Shown one piece after another: positions 49,988 through 57,868 of a stretch of 64,000 nucleotides of DNA. The stretch comes from Flavobacterium sp. Root935 (GTDB taxonomy: Bacteria > Bacteroidota > Bacteroidia > Flavobacteriales > Flavobacteriaceae). The DNA is taken from positions 1,206,949-1,270,948 of the forward strand of contig NZ_LMJL01000012.1 of assembly GCF_001429295.1 (NCBI RefSeq), in the 5' to 3' direction. Both the position numbers and the translations under genes were made by a program. Below the pieces are notes generated by a model. The model saw only the letters and a list, made by a program, of their open reading frames with translations. It had not been told where the DNA came from and searched no databases. The first letter of the stretch is position 1. Every line of letters starts with the position of its first letter.

Positions 49988-50881
49988 ATGGAACATACTG
50001 AACCAAATGCATGCATGTCAATTAAAGATTTTGAATCTAATTTAAAACAGGTTCATACAGATAAATATATAGAAACAGCACAAAATGTCAGACTCTATGT
50101 AAAAGATTATGGTCAGGGGAAACCAGTGATTCTTATTCATGGGTGGCCTCTTTCAAATGAAATGTGGGAATATCAAATCGATCATTTAGTACAAAATAAT
50201 TATCGCGTTATTGCATATGACCGACGCGGCTTTGGTAAATCGTCTCAGCCTTGGGATGGTTATGATTATGATACTTTAACAGATGATCTTAAGGAAATTA
50301 TTGAACAATTAGAATTAGAAAATGTGACACTTGTGGGCTTCTCTATGGGTGGCGGCGAGGTGGTGCGTTATTTCAGCCGTCATGGCGGCAAAGGAGTTAT
50401 TAAAGCTGCTTTAATTTCGTCTATTATACCATTCTTATTGAAAACTCACGATAATCCAGACGGACATCCGAAAGAAAAAAGCGAAACTACTGCAGCAGCA
50501 ATTAAAGAAGATCGTATTGGTTTTGTAGACAACTTCGGGAAAACATTCTTTGGAATAAATATCATCAACAAACCAATCAGTACACCATTGTTAGAATATT
50601 ATAGAACACTATGTTCGCTTGCATCTCCCCGTGCTACATTAAAATGTGCGGAATCTTTTTCCTTTACCGATTTTAGAGATGAACTTGATTTTGTAAAGGT
50701 TCCAACTTTGATCATTCATGGAAATGATGACAAAATTGTTCCAATAGACCTTACTTCAAGGAAAGCAGCAGCAGGAATTGCTAATAATACTTTTATCGAA
50801 TACGAAGGCGCTCCTCACGGTCTGTTTTACACAGAAAAAGAAAAACTAAATGAAGATTTACTTCAGTTTTTAAATTCATAA
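49988..50881 (+). CDS. Alpha/beta-hydrolase, non-heme chloroperoxidase/arylesterase type
   Basis: 297 residues. It has the oxyanion motif LIHGWPLSNEMWE (about 50-62), YDRRGFGKSSQPWDGYDYDTL, the nucleophile elbow VGFSMGGGEVVRYF (about 117-130), the acid VPTLIIHGNDDKIVPID and the histidine in EGAPHGLFYTEKE. These mark the serine-hydrolase arylesterase/chloroperoxidase group (RsbQ-like relatives are the alternative). There is no signal peptide. An in-frame ATG at 50015 could also serve as start. A terminator follows. Confidence 0.88.
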   Translation: MEHTEPNACMSIKDFESNLKQVHTDKYIETAQNVRLYVKDYGQGKPVILIHGWPLSNEMWEYQIDHLVQNNYRVIAYDRRGFGKSSQPWDGYDYDTLTDDLKEIIEQLELENVTLVGFSMGGGEVVRYFSRHGGKGVIKAALISSIIPFLLKTHDNPDGHPKEKSETTAAAIKEDRIGFVDNFGKTFFGINIINKPISTPLLEYYRTLCSLASPRATLKCAESFSFTDFRDELDFVKVPTLIIHGNDDKIVPIDLTSRKAAAGIANNTFIEYEGAPHGLFYTEKEKLNEDLLQFLNS

Positions 50882-50897
50882 AAAAATATAAAAAAGC

Positions 50898-50947
50898 ATC
50901 CAAAGAAGCAAGCTGATACAGCTAACTGCTTCTTTGGATATTTTTTT
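50898..50947 (+). terminator. Terminator after the alpha/beta-hydrolase gene
   Basis: ATCCAAAGAAGCA and TGCTTCTTTGGAT form a perfect 13-bp stem, followed by T7. Confidence 0.85.
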
Positions 50948-51009
50948 ATTCTTGTGCTCTTTTATTTACAGAATTTTAAAGCTATTTTTGAAATTCTAAT
51001 CTGCAAAAA

Positions 51010-51564
51010 ATGGCACAAACTGCATCAGCAATGCTTCCTTTAGGAACTATTGCACCCAATTTTTATCTAAAAGACACCAATTCAAACGAGACTTTTTCAT
51101 TTGAAGACCTAAAAGGGTCTAAAGGAACTTTGGTTATGTTTATATGCAACCATTGTCCATATGTGCTTTACTCTATTCCAGAAGTTGTAATGATTGCAAA
51201 TGATTACCGTGTGCAGGGTATCGGAGTAATCGCTATTTCAAGCAATGATATTATTAAATATCCTGAGGATTCTCCAGAATTAATGACGGCTTTTGCTATG
51301 GAAAATAAAATTGACTTTCCGTATCTTTATGATGAGACTCAAGAAACCGCTAAAGCTTACAGTGCTGCCTGCACTCCTGACTTCTATTTATTTGACAACC
51401 AAGACAAATTATTTTACCGCGGACAGCTTGACGATTCTAGGCCGGGCAACGGAATTTCACTGAGCGGAAGCGACCTTAGAGGCGCAATAGATGCTTTAAT
51501 TTACAACAGAAGTTTAAAAGAACCGCAAAAACCAAGTATTGGCTGTGGCATTAAATGGAAGTAA
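51010..51564 (+). CDS. Thioredoxin-like AhpC/TSA redoxin
   Basis: 184 residues. The thioredoxin fold begins LGTIAPNFYLKDTNSNETFSF, has the redox motif FICNHCPYVLYSI (C-N-H-C, about 44-56) and then VIAISSNDIIKYPEDSPE and KAYSAACTPDFYLFDNQDKLFYRGQLDDSRPG. This is the AhpC/TSA-like family with a CxxC active site often seen in Bacteroidota and cyanobacteria; partners are unknown. There is no signal peptide. Confidence 0.87.
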   Translation: MAQTASAMLPLGTIAPNFYLKDTNSNETFSFEDLKGSKGTLVMFICNHCPYVLYSIPEVVMIANDYRVQGIGVIAISSNDIIKYPEDSPELMTAFAMENKIDFPYLYDETQETAKAYSAACTPDFYLFDNQDKLFYRGQLDDSRPGNGISLSGSDLRGAIDALIYNRSLKEPQKPSIGCGIKWK

Positions 51565-51591
51565 AACCTCACTAAATTCAAAAAGATTACC

Positions 51592-51599
51592 TATCTTTG
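51592..51599 (+). promoter_or_regulatory. -7 box (TATCTTTG) of the leader reading frame
   Basis: TATCTTTG matches TAnnTTTG and would start transcription near 51606, just before the small reading frame at 51612. Confidence 0.5.
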
Positions 51600-51611
51600 C
51601 AGATCAATTTA

Positions 51612-51725
51612 ATGATCCTTATGGGAAATAGAATACCATTTACAGCATCTGCCAAGTTGTTTTCCTTTTCTGGAGAACCACTTCCTGCTGTAATTATTTC
51701 GCATAACAAGGCCTTTATTTATTAG
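51612..51725 (+). CDS. Possible 37-codon leader peptide
   Basis: An ATG at 51612 opens 37 codons (MILMGNRIPFTASAKLF..., ending SHNKAFIY) and stops with TAG at 51723-51725. It sits directly after a -7 box, and its stop lies inside the right arm of an AGGCCT hairpin. No protein family is recognised; a leader peptide whose translation controls the next hairpin is plausible but unproven. Confidence 0.4.
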   Translation: MILMGNRIPFTASAKLFSFSGEPLPAVIISHNKAFIY

Positions 51726-51763
51726 GCCTCCGTCTATTTCAGTTTTCTTCTTTCTGACGGAGG
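51709..51763 (+). promoter_or_regulatory. Two mutually exclusive hairpins in the leader
   Basis: AGGCCT at 51709-51714 pairs with AGGCCT at 51724-51729, and CCTCCGTC at 51727-51734 pairs with GACGGAGG at 51756-51763. They share bases 51727-51729, so both cannot form at once. There is no U-tract after the second. Confidence 0.45.
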
Positions 51764-51928
51764 ATTTACATCAAGCTTAAACATTTATTTATTTGACAAA
51801 AATCAATTTTGTTCAGATAACTTTTTGTTTTTCACAATAAAATTTAAATCATTTTTTTTAAAACTGAAGTAATCCATTTCAAAAAAGAAGAATAATTCGA
51901 TTAGTATAACAATAAATTCAATATAGAT

Positions 51929-52324
51929 ATGAAACCAACACCCACTTTCTGTAAATCAGATTATCAATTTTTAAGAGAATTGATTTTAAAAAGTAAAAAT
52001 TCAACAAATACCAAAGAAGCCAATCAACTTTCGCAAGAATTAGATCGTGCTGTAATAAGCAAAGAAAGCGAACTTGACAGTACCGTTATCAGGATCAATT
52101 CTTTTGTAACGATTGAAGATGTAAAAGCCAATAAACAAATGAAAATTCAAATCGTTTTACCTTCTGCTGCAGATGTAAAGCAATCTAAGATCTCAATTCT
52201 AGCTCCTTTAAGTGTTGCTATTATTGGTTTTAAAGAAAATGACCAAGTAGATTGGGAATTACCGGCAGGTATAAAAACTTTAAAAGTAATTGCTGTAGAT
52301 AATTCGGCTGTGCATCATTCTTAA
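51929..52324 (+). CDS. GreA/GreB C-terminal-domain factor (Rnk-like)
   Basis: 131 residues. The N-terminal coil is short (LRELILKSKNSTNTKEANQLSQEL) and lacks the acidic finger of GreA; the C-terminal FKBP-like Gre domain runs DSTVIRINSFVTIEDVKANKQMKIQIVLPSAADVKQSKISILAPLSVAIIGFKEND (about 47-105) and closes with DWELPAGIKTLKVIAV. This layout matches Rnk-type anti-GreA factors that bind the secondary channel of RNA polymerase. A transcript-cleavage role is unlikely without the coiled-coil tip. Confidence 0.85.
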   Translation: MKPTPTFCKSDYQFLRELILKSKNSTNTKEANQLSQELDRAVISKESELDSTVIRINSFVTIEDVKANKQMKIQIVLPSAADVKQSKISILAPLSVAIIGFKENDQVDWELPAGIKTLKVIAVDNSAVHHS

Positions 52325-52330
52325 CTTTTT

Positions 52331-52360
52331 AAACACCTCATTTTGTGAAGGTGTTTTTTT
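52331..52360 (+). terminator. Terminator after the Rnk-like gene
   Basis: AACACCT and AGGTGTT stem around CATTTTGTGA, followed by T7. Confidence 0.75.
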
Positions 52361-52378
52361 ATATCTAATTGAAAACAA

Positions 52379-52415
52379 AAAAACGATTCAATAAATCATT
52401 GAATCGTTTTTTTTT
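52379..52415. terminator. Bidirectional terminator, Rnk-like / cytochrome genes
   Basis: AAACGATTCAAT and ATTGAATCGTTT form a 12-bp stem with A tract left and T9 right, serving both convergent genes. Confidence 0.8.
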
Positions 52416-52432
52416 ATTTTTTGAAATACGAA

Positions 52433-52756
52433 TTACAATTGAGAATCAATAAAATTAGTTATTGAAGCCATTTGCATATCATCAAGTTTCGCCTTTTTCT
52501 GCATTCTTACTAAAATTGGTTTCCACTCTTCTTTGCTAAATTGTTTTGGTTCGTACCATTTATGACATTTTGCACAATTGTTATCATACAATTGCTTTCC
52601 TTGTGCCAAAGCTGGATCTCCAAATACAAGATCTTTAGCAGATACTTCCTTTGAAGGAGGTGGTGGAGGTGGCGGAGGAGCTTCAGCCATTGATTGTTTA
52701 GCACCACACGCTACTAAAACTAAAACCGTTCCTGCCAAAATTAAAATTTTTCTCAT
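52433..52756 (-). CDS. Cytochrome c-like lipoprotein
   Basis: 107 residues from ATG 52756 (an upstream start at 52792 is less likely). The lipobox is LVLVACG with a lipidated cysteine near 17, followed by a proline run (APPPPPPPPSKEV) as spacer. The heme site is CAKCH in LYDNNCAKCHKWYEPKQFS (about 58-76), with a distal methionine possible in RMQKKAKLDDMQMASITNF. It is probably a small outer-membrane-facing c-type cytochrome. A partner is not obvious. Confidence 0.83.
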   Translation of the reverse strand: MRKILILAGTVLVLVACGAKQSMAEAPPPPPPPPSKEVSAKDLVFGDPALAQGKQLYDNNCAKCHKWYEPKQFSKEEWKPILVRMQKKAKLDDMQMASITNFIDSQL

Positions 52757-52778
52757 TATAATGTTTTTTAGTAAATAT

Positions 52779-52813
52779 AAAAAAAATCCCATACGCCACA
52801 GCGCATGGGATTA
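52779..52813 (-). terminator. Terminator after the FCBP immunophilin gene
   Basis: On the minus strand AATCCCATGCGC-TGTG-GCGTATGGGATT is followed by a long T tract. Confidence 0.8.
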
Positions 52814-52847
52814 TTATTTAAAACAATAGTAAATTGCTTCTAAAGTC

Positions 52848-53780
52848 TTATTTTACGTCCATTAATTCAACGTCAAAAATCAAGGTTGCGTTTGGCGGAA
52901 TAACTCCTCCTGCACCTGATGGTCCGTATCCTAAATCAGATGGAATTACAAAACGAGCTTTGTCTCCAACTTGTAATAAAGCAATACCTTCGTCCCATCC
53001 TTCAATAACTTGTCCAATTCCTAATTTAAATTCGATTGGTTTTTTACGCGGGTAAGATGAATCAAAAACTTTTCCGTTTTCTAAAGATCCTTCGTAGTGA
53101 ACAGAAACTGTTTTTCCAGCTTCAGCTCTCTTACCATCACCTTTTTGAATCATTTTGTAACGTAAACCGCTTTCTGTTTTATCAAAACCAGCAGCTAATT
53201 GTTCCATTTTTGCTTCAGATTCTGCTTTTAAAGCTGCTTCACGTTTTAGACGAGCACCTTTTAAACCAATAAAAGCTTCGATAGCATTCCATTTTTGAGC
53301 TTCTTCACCAACTCTGATGATTTCTACTGAATCCAGATTATCACCTTGAGCTACAGCGTCAACGATGTCTTGTCCTTCAACAACATAACCAAAAACACTG
53401 TGTTTTCCATCTAACCAAGGAGTTGGAACGTGAGTAATAAAAAATTGAGAACCATTGCTTCCAGGTCCAGAGTTTGCCATAGATAAAACTCCTGGGCGAT
53501 CGTGTTTTAAAGTTGGGTGAAATTCATCATCAAATTTATAACCTGGATCTCCAGTTCCAGTTCCTTTAGGACATCCACCTTGAATCATGAAATCAGCAAT
53601 TACTCTGTGGAATGTTAATCCGTCGTAGAATTTTTGTCCTTGAGGTTTAACTTTATTTTCCATATTACCTTCTGCAAGAGCTACAAAGTTCCCTACAGTT
53701 CCAGGTGTTAAATCGTGTGTTAGTTTTACTAAAATCGAACCTTTGCTAGTGTTGAATTTAGCGTATATTCCGTTTTCCAT
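52848..53780 (-). CDS. Dual-family immunophilin: cyclophilin-FKBP fusion
   Basis: 310 residues with two prolyl isomerase domains. Residues 1-155 are a cyclophilin: FYDGLTFHRVIADFMIQGGCP, GVLSMANSGPGSNGSQFFIT and TPWLDGKHSVFGYVVEGQDIVD. A helical linker (AQKWNAIEAF...KLERE-type) leads to an FKBP domain at about 205-310: KTVSVHYEGSLENGKVFDSSY, FKLGIGQVIEGWDEGIALLQVG and IPSDLGYGPSGAGGVIPPNATLIFDVEL. Such FCBP fusions are rare and were described in Toxoplasma and Flavobacterium. It probably catalyses protein folding in the cytoplasm; there is no signal peptide. Confidence 0.93.
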   Translation of the reverse strand: MENGIYAKFNTSKGSILVKLTHDLTPGTVGNFVALAEGNMENKVKPQGQKFYDGLTFHRVIADFMIQGGCPKGTGTGDPGYKFDDEFHPTLKHDRPGVLSMANSGPGSNGSQFFITHVPTPWLDGKHSVFGYVVEGQDIVDAVAQGDNLDSVEIIRVGEEAQKWNAIEAFIGLKGARLKREAALKAESEAKMEQLAAGFDKTESGLRYKMIQKGDGKRAEAGKTVSVHYEGSLENGKVFDSSYPRKKPIEFKLGIGQVIEGWDEGIALLQVGDKARFVIPSDLGYGPSGAGGVIPPNATLIFDVELMDVK

Positions 53781-53802
53781 GTTGTTATTTTTAATTTGAA
53801 CG

Positions 53803-53830
53803 CAAATTTACAAATTAATTTTTTAATCAA
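53803..53830 (-). promoter_or_regulatory. FCBP gene promoter
   Basis: On the minus strand TTG at 53830-53828 and TAAATTTG at 53810-53803 are separated by 17 bp, an ideal Bacteroidota promoter. The ATG is at 53780. Confidence 0.65.
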
Positions 53831-53844
53831 TTTGTGCTTTTGCT

Positions 53845-53870
53845 TTTTTAGTCCCGACGTTTCGGGGTCG
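53845..53870. repeat. CCCGAA-TTCGGG repeat copy at the MFS 3' end
   Basis: In gene sense CGACCCCGAAACGTCGGGACTAAAA ends the MFS gene: the repeat's CTAAAA supplies the TAA stop. It matches the units at 20635-20671 and 7587-7630. Confidence 0.6.
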
Positions 53871-55020
53871 ATTTATAAGTCAGTCCATAAACTGCCAATG
53901 AAATTAACGATAAAACCATACAGCCAATAGCGACAGCATGCCATCCTCCTAATTTCCATAATAATAATCCATATGCAGATCCTGCAGCAGTTCCTAAGAA
54001 ACTGAAAGACATAAATACTGTATTCAATCTATTTCTAGCTTCTGGCAGAAGTGAATAAACTCTTGTTTGGTTTGAAATATGAACACCTTGGATTCCTATA
54101 TCAATAAACACAATTCCAATCGCAATTCCGATTACACTTTCTATTGAAAAATAAAAAACCAAAAAGCTTATCAAGATCAGCAAACATCCATAACCCACTG
54201 CAATTCTTGAATTTCCTTTATCTCCAAGTTTACCAACCAAAGGCGCTGCCAATGCTCCAGATGCACCGACAATTCCGAATAATCCAATTGTCGCACTATT
54301 AAAGTGAAAAGGTTCTCCAGATAGCAGTAAAACCATTGTCGTCCAGAAAGCTCCAAACTGAGCAAAACTAAAAACATTAATTGCTGTTGCCTCACGCAAA
54401 ACCGGCTGCGTTTTTATAAGTGTAAATAAGGATTTAATTAATTGGCCGTAAGTTCCTTGAAACTGTGGTTTATTAACTGGAAATTTACTTTGAATTACAA
54501 AAAAGATCAAAAGACAAATTCCTGCCGCGATATAAAACATTGATCTCCAACCTAGAACCTCTCCAATAAAACCGCTTAAAGTTCGCGAAAGCAAAATTCC
54601 AACCAAAAGACCACTCATAATTGTTCCAACAACTTTTCCGCGTTGTTCGGGAGCGCTCAAAGAAGCTGCTAAAGGCAGAATAAGCTGTGGTACAATAGAT
54701 GTGATTCCGATTAGCAATGAAGCAATTTGTAAAATCAAAAAACTTTTTGCTGTTGCTGCAATCAATAATGCAATTACAGATGCAAAAGTGGTCATTAAAA
54801 TCTGCCTTTTTCTCTCTATTTTATCACCAAGAGGAACCATAAAAAACAATCCAATAGCATAACCGGCCTGAGTTAAATACGTGATAGTTCCGGCGCTGGC
54901 TTCTGGAATTTTAAATTCGTTGGCAATTAAAACAATCAAAGGCTGGCAGTAGTAAAGATTTGCAACTATAAGACCAGTGCAAACTGCCATAAAAAGTACA
55001 TTTGTTTTAGATAAATTCAT
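53848..55020 (-). CDS. MFS transporter, AraJ/NepI-like exporter
   Basis: 390 residues with 12 transmembrane segments. The loop 2-3 motif is FFMVPLGDKIERKRQILM (about 57-74), as in the DHA1 family; the second half has GKLGDKGNSRIAVGYGCLL. Family members export sugars, purines or drugs; the substrate is unknown. The last residues (TPKRRD) and the stop are encoded by a repeat copy. A TATTTTTG box lies only 5 bp before the ATG, so a leaderless mRNA is possible. Confidence 0.88.
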   Translation of the reverse strand: MNLSKTNVLFMAVCTGLIVANLYYCQPLIVLIANEFKIPEASAGTITYLTQAGYAIGLFFMVPLGDKIERKRQILMTTFASVIALLIAATAKSFLILQIASLLIGITSIVPQLILPLAASLSAPEQRGKVVGTIMSGLLVGILLSRTLSGFIGEVLGWRSMFYIAAGICLLIFFVIQSKFPVNKPQFQGTYGQLIKSLFTLIKTQPVLREATAINVFSFAQFGAFWTTMVLLLSGEPFHFNSATIGLFGIVGASGALAAPLVGKLGDKGNSRIAVGYGCLLILISFLVFYFSIESVIGIAIGIVFIDIGIQGVHISNQTRVYSLLPEARNRLNTVFMSFSFLGTAAGSAYGLLLWKLGGWHAVAIGCMVLSLISLAVYGLTYKSTPKRRD

Positions 55021-55024
55021 GCTG

Positions 55025-55032
55025 CAAAAATA
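55025..55032 (-). promoter_or_regulatory. -7 box (TATTTTTG) of the MFS gene
   Basis: On the minus strand TATTTTTG ends 4 bases before the ATG at 55020, suggesting transcription starts at or near the start codon. Confidence 0.35.
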
Positions 55033-55088
55033 CCATCAATATTTATAATTAAAGTTATTTTTTGATAAAATCTGTCTAAATCTGCGTC

Positions 55089-55159
55089 TTCGCGATATCA
55101 AATCCGTTTAATCAGCGTCAATTTTTAAGACACAAATGATTCAGATTCACTATCGCGAA
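55089..55159. repeat. Inverted repeat with 9-bp arms between MFS and cupin genes
   Basis: TTCGCGATA at 55089-55097 is the inverse of TATCGCGAA at 55151-55159; the space between carries AATCCGTTTAATCAGCG, wording common in Flavobacterium intergenic repeats. Confidence 0.6.
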
Positions 55160-55190
55160 AACGCTCATACTTACTGATTTTCTATTTAAT

Positions 55191-55538
55191 CTATTTCAAG
55201 AAATCTTCTCTCGCTGGGCCAAAAACATCGGTAAGCATACCGCTTTCCAGACAAACCACTCCATGCACTGCGTGAGGCGGAATGTAAAAACTATCGCCTT
55301 CTTTTAAAGTTTCTGTTATCCCATTTATTGTAACATCAAATTTACCGCTTGCCACATAAGTGACTTGTGTATGATAATGATCATGCAAAACACCAATTCC
55401 TCCAGTTTCAAAATGCACATTTACGAGCATTACTCTATCATCATAAGCTAGGATTTTGCGTTTGATTCCTTCACCAACTACTTCCCATTCAATATCATCT
55501 CCTTTAATAAATTCTTTGCTTGTTCCTATGTTCTGCAT
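55191..55538 (-). CDS. Small cupin-domain protein
   Basis: 115 residues. The cupin barrel shows motif 1 GVLHDHYHTQVTYVASGKFD (about 49-68) with metal ligands H53/H55-type and motif 2 FYIPPHAVHGVVCLESG (about 83-99). Such single-domain cupins bind a metal and may be isomerases or dioxygenase-like proteins in sugar metabolism. No specific role can be assigned; the next gene downstream is an unrelated exporter. It has its own -7 box at 55560-55567. Confidence 0.82.
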   Translation of the reverse strand: MQNIGTSKEFIKGDDIEWEVVGEGIKRKILAYDDRVMLVNVHFETGGIGVLHDHYHTQVTYVASGKFDVTINGITETLKEGDSFYIPPHAVHGVVCLESGMLTDVFGPAREDFLK

Positions 55539-55559
55539 AACTTTAAAATTGATTTTTTA

Positions 55560-55567
55560 CAAAAATA
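55560..55567 (-). promoter_or_regulatory. -7 box (TATTTTTG) of the cupin gene
   Basis: On the minus strand TATTTTTG fits TAnnTTTG, 21 bp before the ATG at 55538. Confidence 0.4.
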
Positions 55568-55586
55568 AGCATTTTAACGAGTTGTT

Positions 55587-56459
55587 TTAAAGCAATTTTT
55601 CGGAAATGAAATCACAGCTTTTCTTAATAGAATCAAAAGAATTTACGGCAAAATTATTTTCTTGTTCCACAAAAAAATGAACCATTCCAGATTGTTTTGC
55701 TGCTGCAAACAATGGCTTAAAATCTATAGTTCCGTTACCAACTTCGGTGTTTAAATCATTATTATTTTTATCCTTATCTTTTACGTGCCACATTTTAAAA
55801 CGTCCCGGATTTTCTTTAAACAACTTTAGAGGGTCATTTCCAGAATGAATGACCCAGTATAAATCTAATTCAAAACAAACTAAATCTTTATCGGTTTCAT
55901 TTAATAAGATTTCAAAACCGGTTATACCGTCATGTTTTTGAAATTCAAAATCATGATTATGATATGCCAGTTTCAAACCTGCATTTTTACACATTACAGC
56001 TGCTTCATTTACTCGGGCAGCGATCTTTTTATAATCTGCTATATTTCTTCTAAAAGGTTCGTCGACCCACGGAATGGTTAAAAATTCACTTTTTAGAATT
56101 TTTGCTGCTTCTATTGAAGCTATTAGTTCTTCGGTATTTCCATCGTATAAAAAGCCCCCTAAATTATAATGGCCGCTTACTGCTTTAAGTCCATTATCAT
56201 CCAAAATCTTTTTCAATTCTTTAGGCGTTAATCCCCAAAACTGATCTTTAATTGAAAAACCATATGTTTCGACAGTTGTAAATCCTGCTTTCGCTACTTT
56301 TTCTAAAGTTGCTTTTACATCTTTCGGAAGTTCTTCACGAAGTGTATACAATTGTAAACCTATTTCTTTTTTATTCATAGAAAATGCGAATGACGGCGAA
56401 GCCAGAACTGCTGTTGCAGCCAGACCCGTATTAATTATAAAATTTCTTCTAGTAATCAT
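55587..56459 (-). CDS. Exported sugar-phosphate isomerase/epimerase-like TIM barrel
   Basis: 290 residues. The N-terminus MITRRNFIINTGLAATAVLA contains an RR pair (TRRNF) in a Tat-like signal, then a hydrophobic stretch and ASPSFAFS cleavage region. The xylose-isomerase-like barrel has IGLQLYTLREELP, VETYGFSIKDQFWG, AYHNHDFEFQ (metal histidines), CFELDLYWVIHSG (metal glutamate) and MWHVKDKDKNN, HFFVEQEN. The AP-endonuclease-2 superfamily includes sugar isomerases and myo-inositol dehydratases. Substrate unknown; the secreted location suggests carbohydrate breakdown. Confidence 0.85.
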   Translation of the reverse strand: MITRRNFIINTGLAATAVLASPSFAFSMNKKEIGLQLYTLREELPKDVKATLEKVAKAGFTTVETYGFSIKDQFWGLTPKELKKILDDNGLKAVSGHYNLGGFLYDGNTEELIASIEAAKILKSEFLTIPWVDEPFRRNIADYKKIAARVNEAAVMCKNAGLKLAYHNHDFEFQKHDGITGFEILLNETDKDLVCFELDLYWVIHSGNDPLKLFKENPGRFKMWHVKDKDKNNNDLNTEVGNGTIDFKPLFAAAKQSGMVHFFVEQENNFAVNSFDSIKKSCDFISEKLL

Positions 56460-56479
56460 TTTTTAGTAAATCCGAATAA

Positions 56480-57400
56480 TTATAAATTATTTTTTGTTGA
56501 AACAGCCTCAGCATCCTTTTTCATTGCCAAAAATTCGGGAGTCATATTATTTCGTTTAAAATAATCCTCTAAATCTGCCAGCCTCTTCCTGTCATCGTAT
56601 TTTATACAAGAACTTAATTTTTGCTGACAGACAGAACATAATCGTATAGATTGTTTGTCTGTTTCGCTCATGCTGTTAGATCCATTCATTACACAATCGG
56701 CATTGATACAATGATGTAATCCAAACATATGACCTATTTCATGAGAACTTATTTTGATTAATCGAGACAAACAAACATTAAAATTTTCAGAAGTCAGTTC
56801 TCCATCCTGCAGTCTGTAAATTGAACTCACACCAACTTTGTCGCGGTAAGAAGCCAAACCAAAAACATAGTTCCATTCTGGTTTAGGATATAGATCAAGT
56901 TCTGAAAGTCCCATTAACGCAATTCTATTTGCAGGTTTTTCTTTCTTTAATACATCATCTAAAAGATAACCAGCCAACAATTGTTCGTGCCCAAACATCA
57001 TTCTTCTTGCAGAATTTGGCACTACATCATTTGAAATGGGTTCTAGAGTTTTTGTTTTTAATTGAAAGAATATTGCTAAATATTCATTTAATAATTCAAT
57101 TTGTTTCTTTTGTAAAGAATTAAAATTCCCAATTGGTCGTATATAAATAATATTTTCATCCTTTGTCGGAACGATATGTTTAGATAAAAAGTATTGTTCA
57201 AAAGTTTGTCCTTTTTCTTTGCGGGAAAACAGCCAATCCCCATAAACAGGTTTTCCTAGTTTGACATCATTACCTTTGATCTGCGTAAAATATAATGCTG
57301 CTTTAGGAATATCTTTTCGGATCTCTTTTGCAGTATTTTTTAGTTTTTCCTTATTACAAGAACATAATAATATAAAAACAATAATAGCTATTTTTTTCAT
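56480..57400 (-). CDS. Archaemetzincin-like zinc metalloprotease, lipoprotein
   Basis: 306 residues from ATG 57400; an upstream start at 57466 adds an unlikely N-terminus. The signal MKKIAIIVFILLCSCNKEK has a lipobox (LCSC), so the enzyme is membrane-anchored. The metal site HEIGHMFGLHHCINADCVM (about 225-243) is followed by CSVCQQKL, fitting the archaemetzincin pattern HExxHxxGxxHCx4CxM...CxxC in which a second zinc is bound by the cysteines. Archaemetzincins are widespread in archaea and vertebrates, less so in bacteria, and their substrates are unknown. It is followed by a lipoprotein gene upstream in the transcript. Confidence 0.87.
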   Translation of the reverse strand: MKKIAIIVFILLCSCNKEKLKNTAKEIRKDIPKAALYFTQIKGNDVKLGKPVYGDWLFSRKEKGQTFEQYFLSKHIVPTKDENIIYIRPIGNFNSLQKKQIELLNEYLAIFFQLKTKTLEPISNDVVPNSARRMMFGHEQLLAGYLLDDVLKKEKPANRIALMGLSELDLYPKPEWNYVFGLASYRDKVGVSSIYRLQDGELTSENFNVCLSRLIKISSHEIGHMFGLHHCINADCVMNGSNSMSETDKQSIRLCSVCQQKLSSCIKYDDRKRLADLEDYFKRNNMTPEFLAMKKDAEAVSTKNNL

Positions 57401-57505
57401 ATACTTTTTGCTAAATATATTCAAAAAACAGCTACAATTTAAGTCAAATAAAAAATATTTTAACAATTTGATTCACCGTTAAAATATTTCAATTTTAGAA
57501 TACCA

Positions 57506-57868
57506 TCACTTCGAAGTTAACAATTTCATCCCTTCCATTTTTTGTGAGTCAATAGCCTGAGGAGGATAATTCTGTTTTTCTTGTCTTGTTGAAGTAACTT
57601 TACCTTCTTTATTTATATATATATAATTGTAAGTCCAATAATTTTGACCAGCTATTTTTGAACCATCAGAATTATCTTCATTCGTAAAAACCTGGTCCGC
57701 GTATACAAGAATTTGTCCTTCTTGATTATCAGCCAAAGTCCGCACAGGAGATCCCCAAGTTTTTATCAATTTCGCTTTGGTTTCTCCAACAGAATTATTC
57801 ATTGCGTTTTTCGAACTTGAGCATGAAAGCTGCAAAAGTATTGCGGTAAACAGTATTAATTTTTTCAT
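57506..57868 (-). CDS. Hypothetical lipoprotein, SmpA/BamE-like
   Basis: 120 residues. The signal MKKLILFTAILLQLSCSSSK has a lipobox (LSCS). The mature part GETKAKLIKTWGSPVRTLADNQEGQILVYADQVFTN resembles the small beta-alpha-beta SmpA/BamE fold (G-x-T-x-x-L-x-x-x-W-G-x-P followed by Y). Function unknown. It lies 105 bp upstream of the archaemetzincin gene on the same strand and could be co-transcribed. Confidence 0.65.
   Translation of the reverse strand: MKKLILFTAILLQLSCSSSKNAMNNSVGETKAKLIKTWGSPVRTLADNQEGQILVYADQVFTNEDNSDGSKIAGQNYWTYNYIYINKEGKVTSTRQEKQNYPPQAIDSQKMEGMKLLTSK

Larger units (their letters stand above)
51565..51928 (+). other. 364-bp leader region before the Rnk/GreA-type gene
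   Basis: The region contains the -7 box at 51592-51599, the possible leader peptide, the exclusive hairpins and about 160 bp of AT-rich DNA without other structure before the ATG at 51929. Confidence 0.6.
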
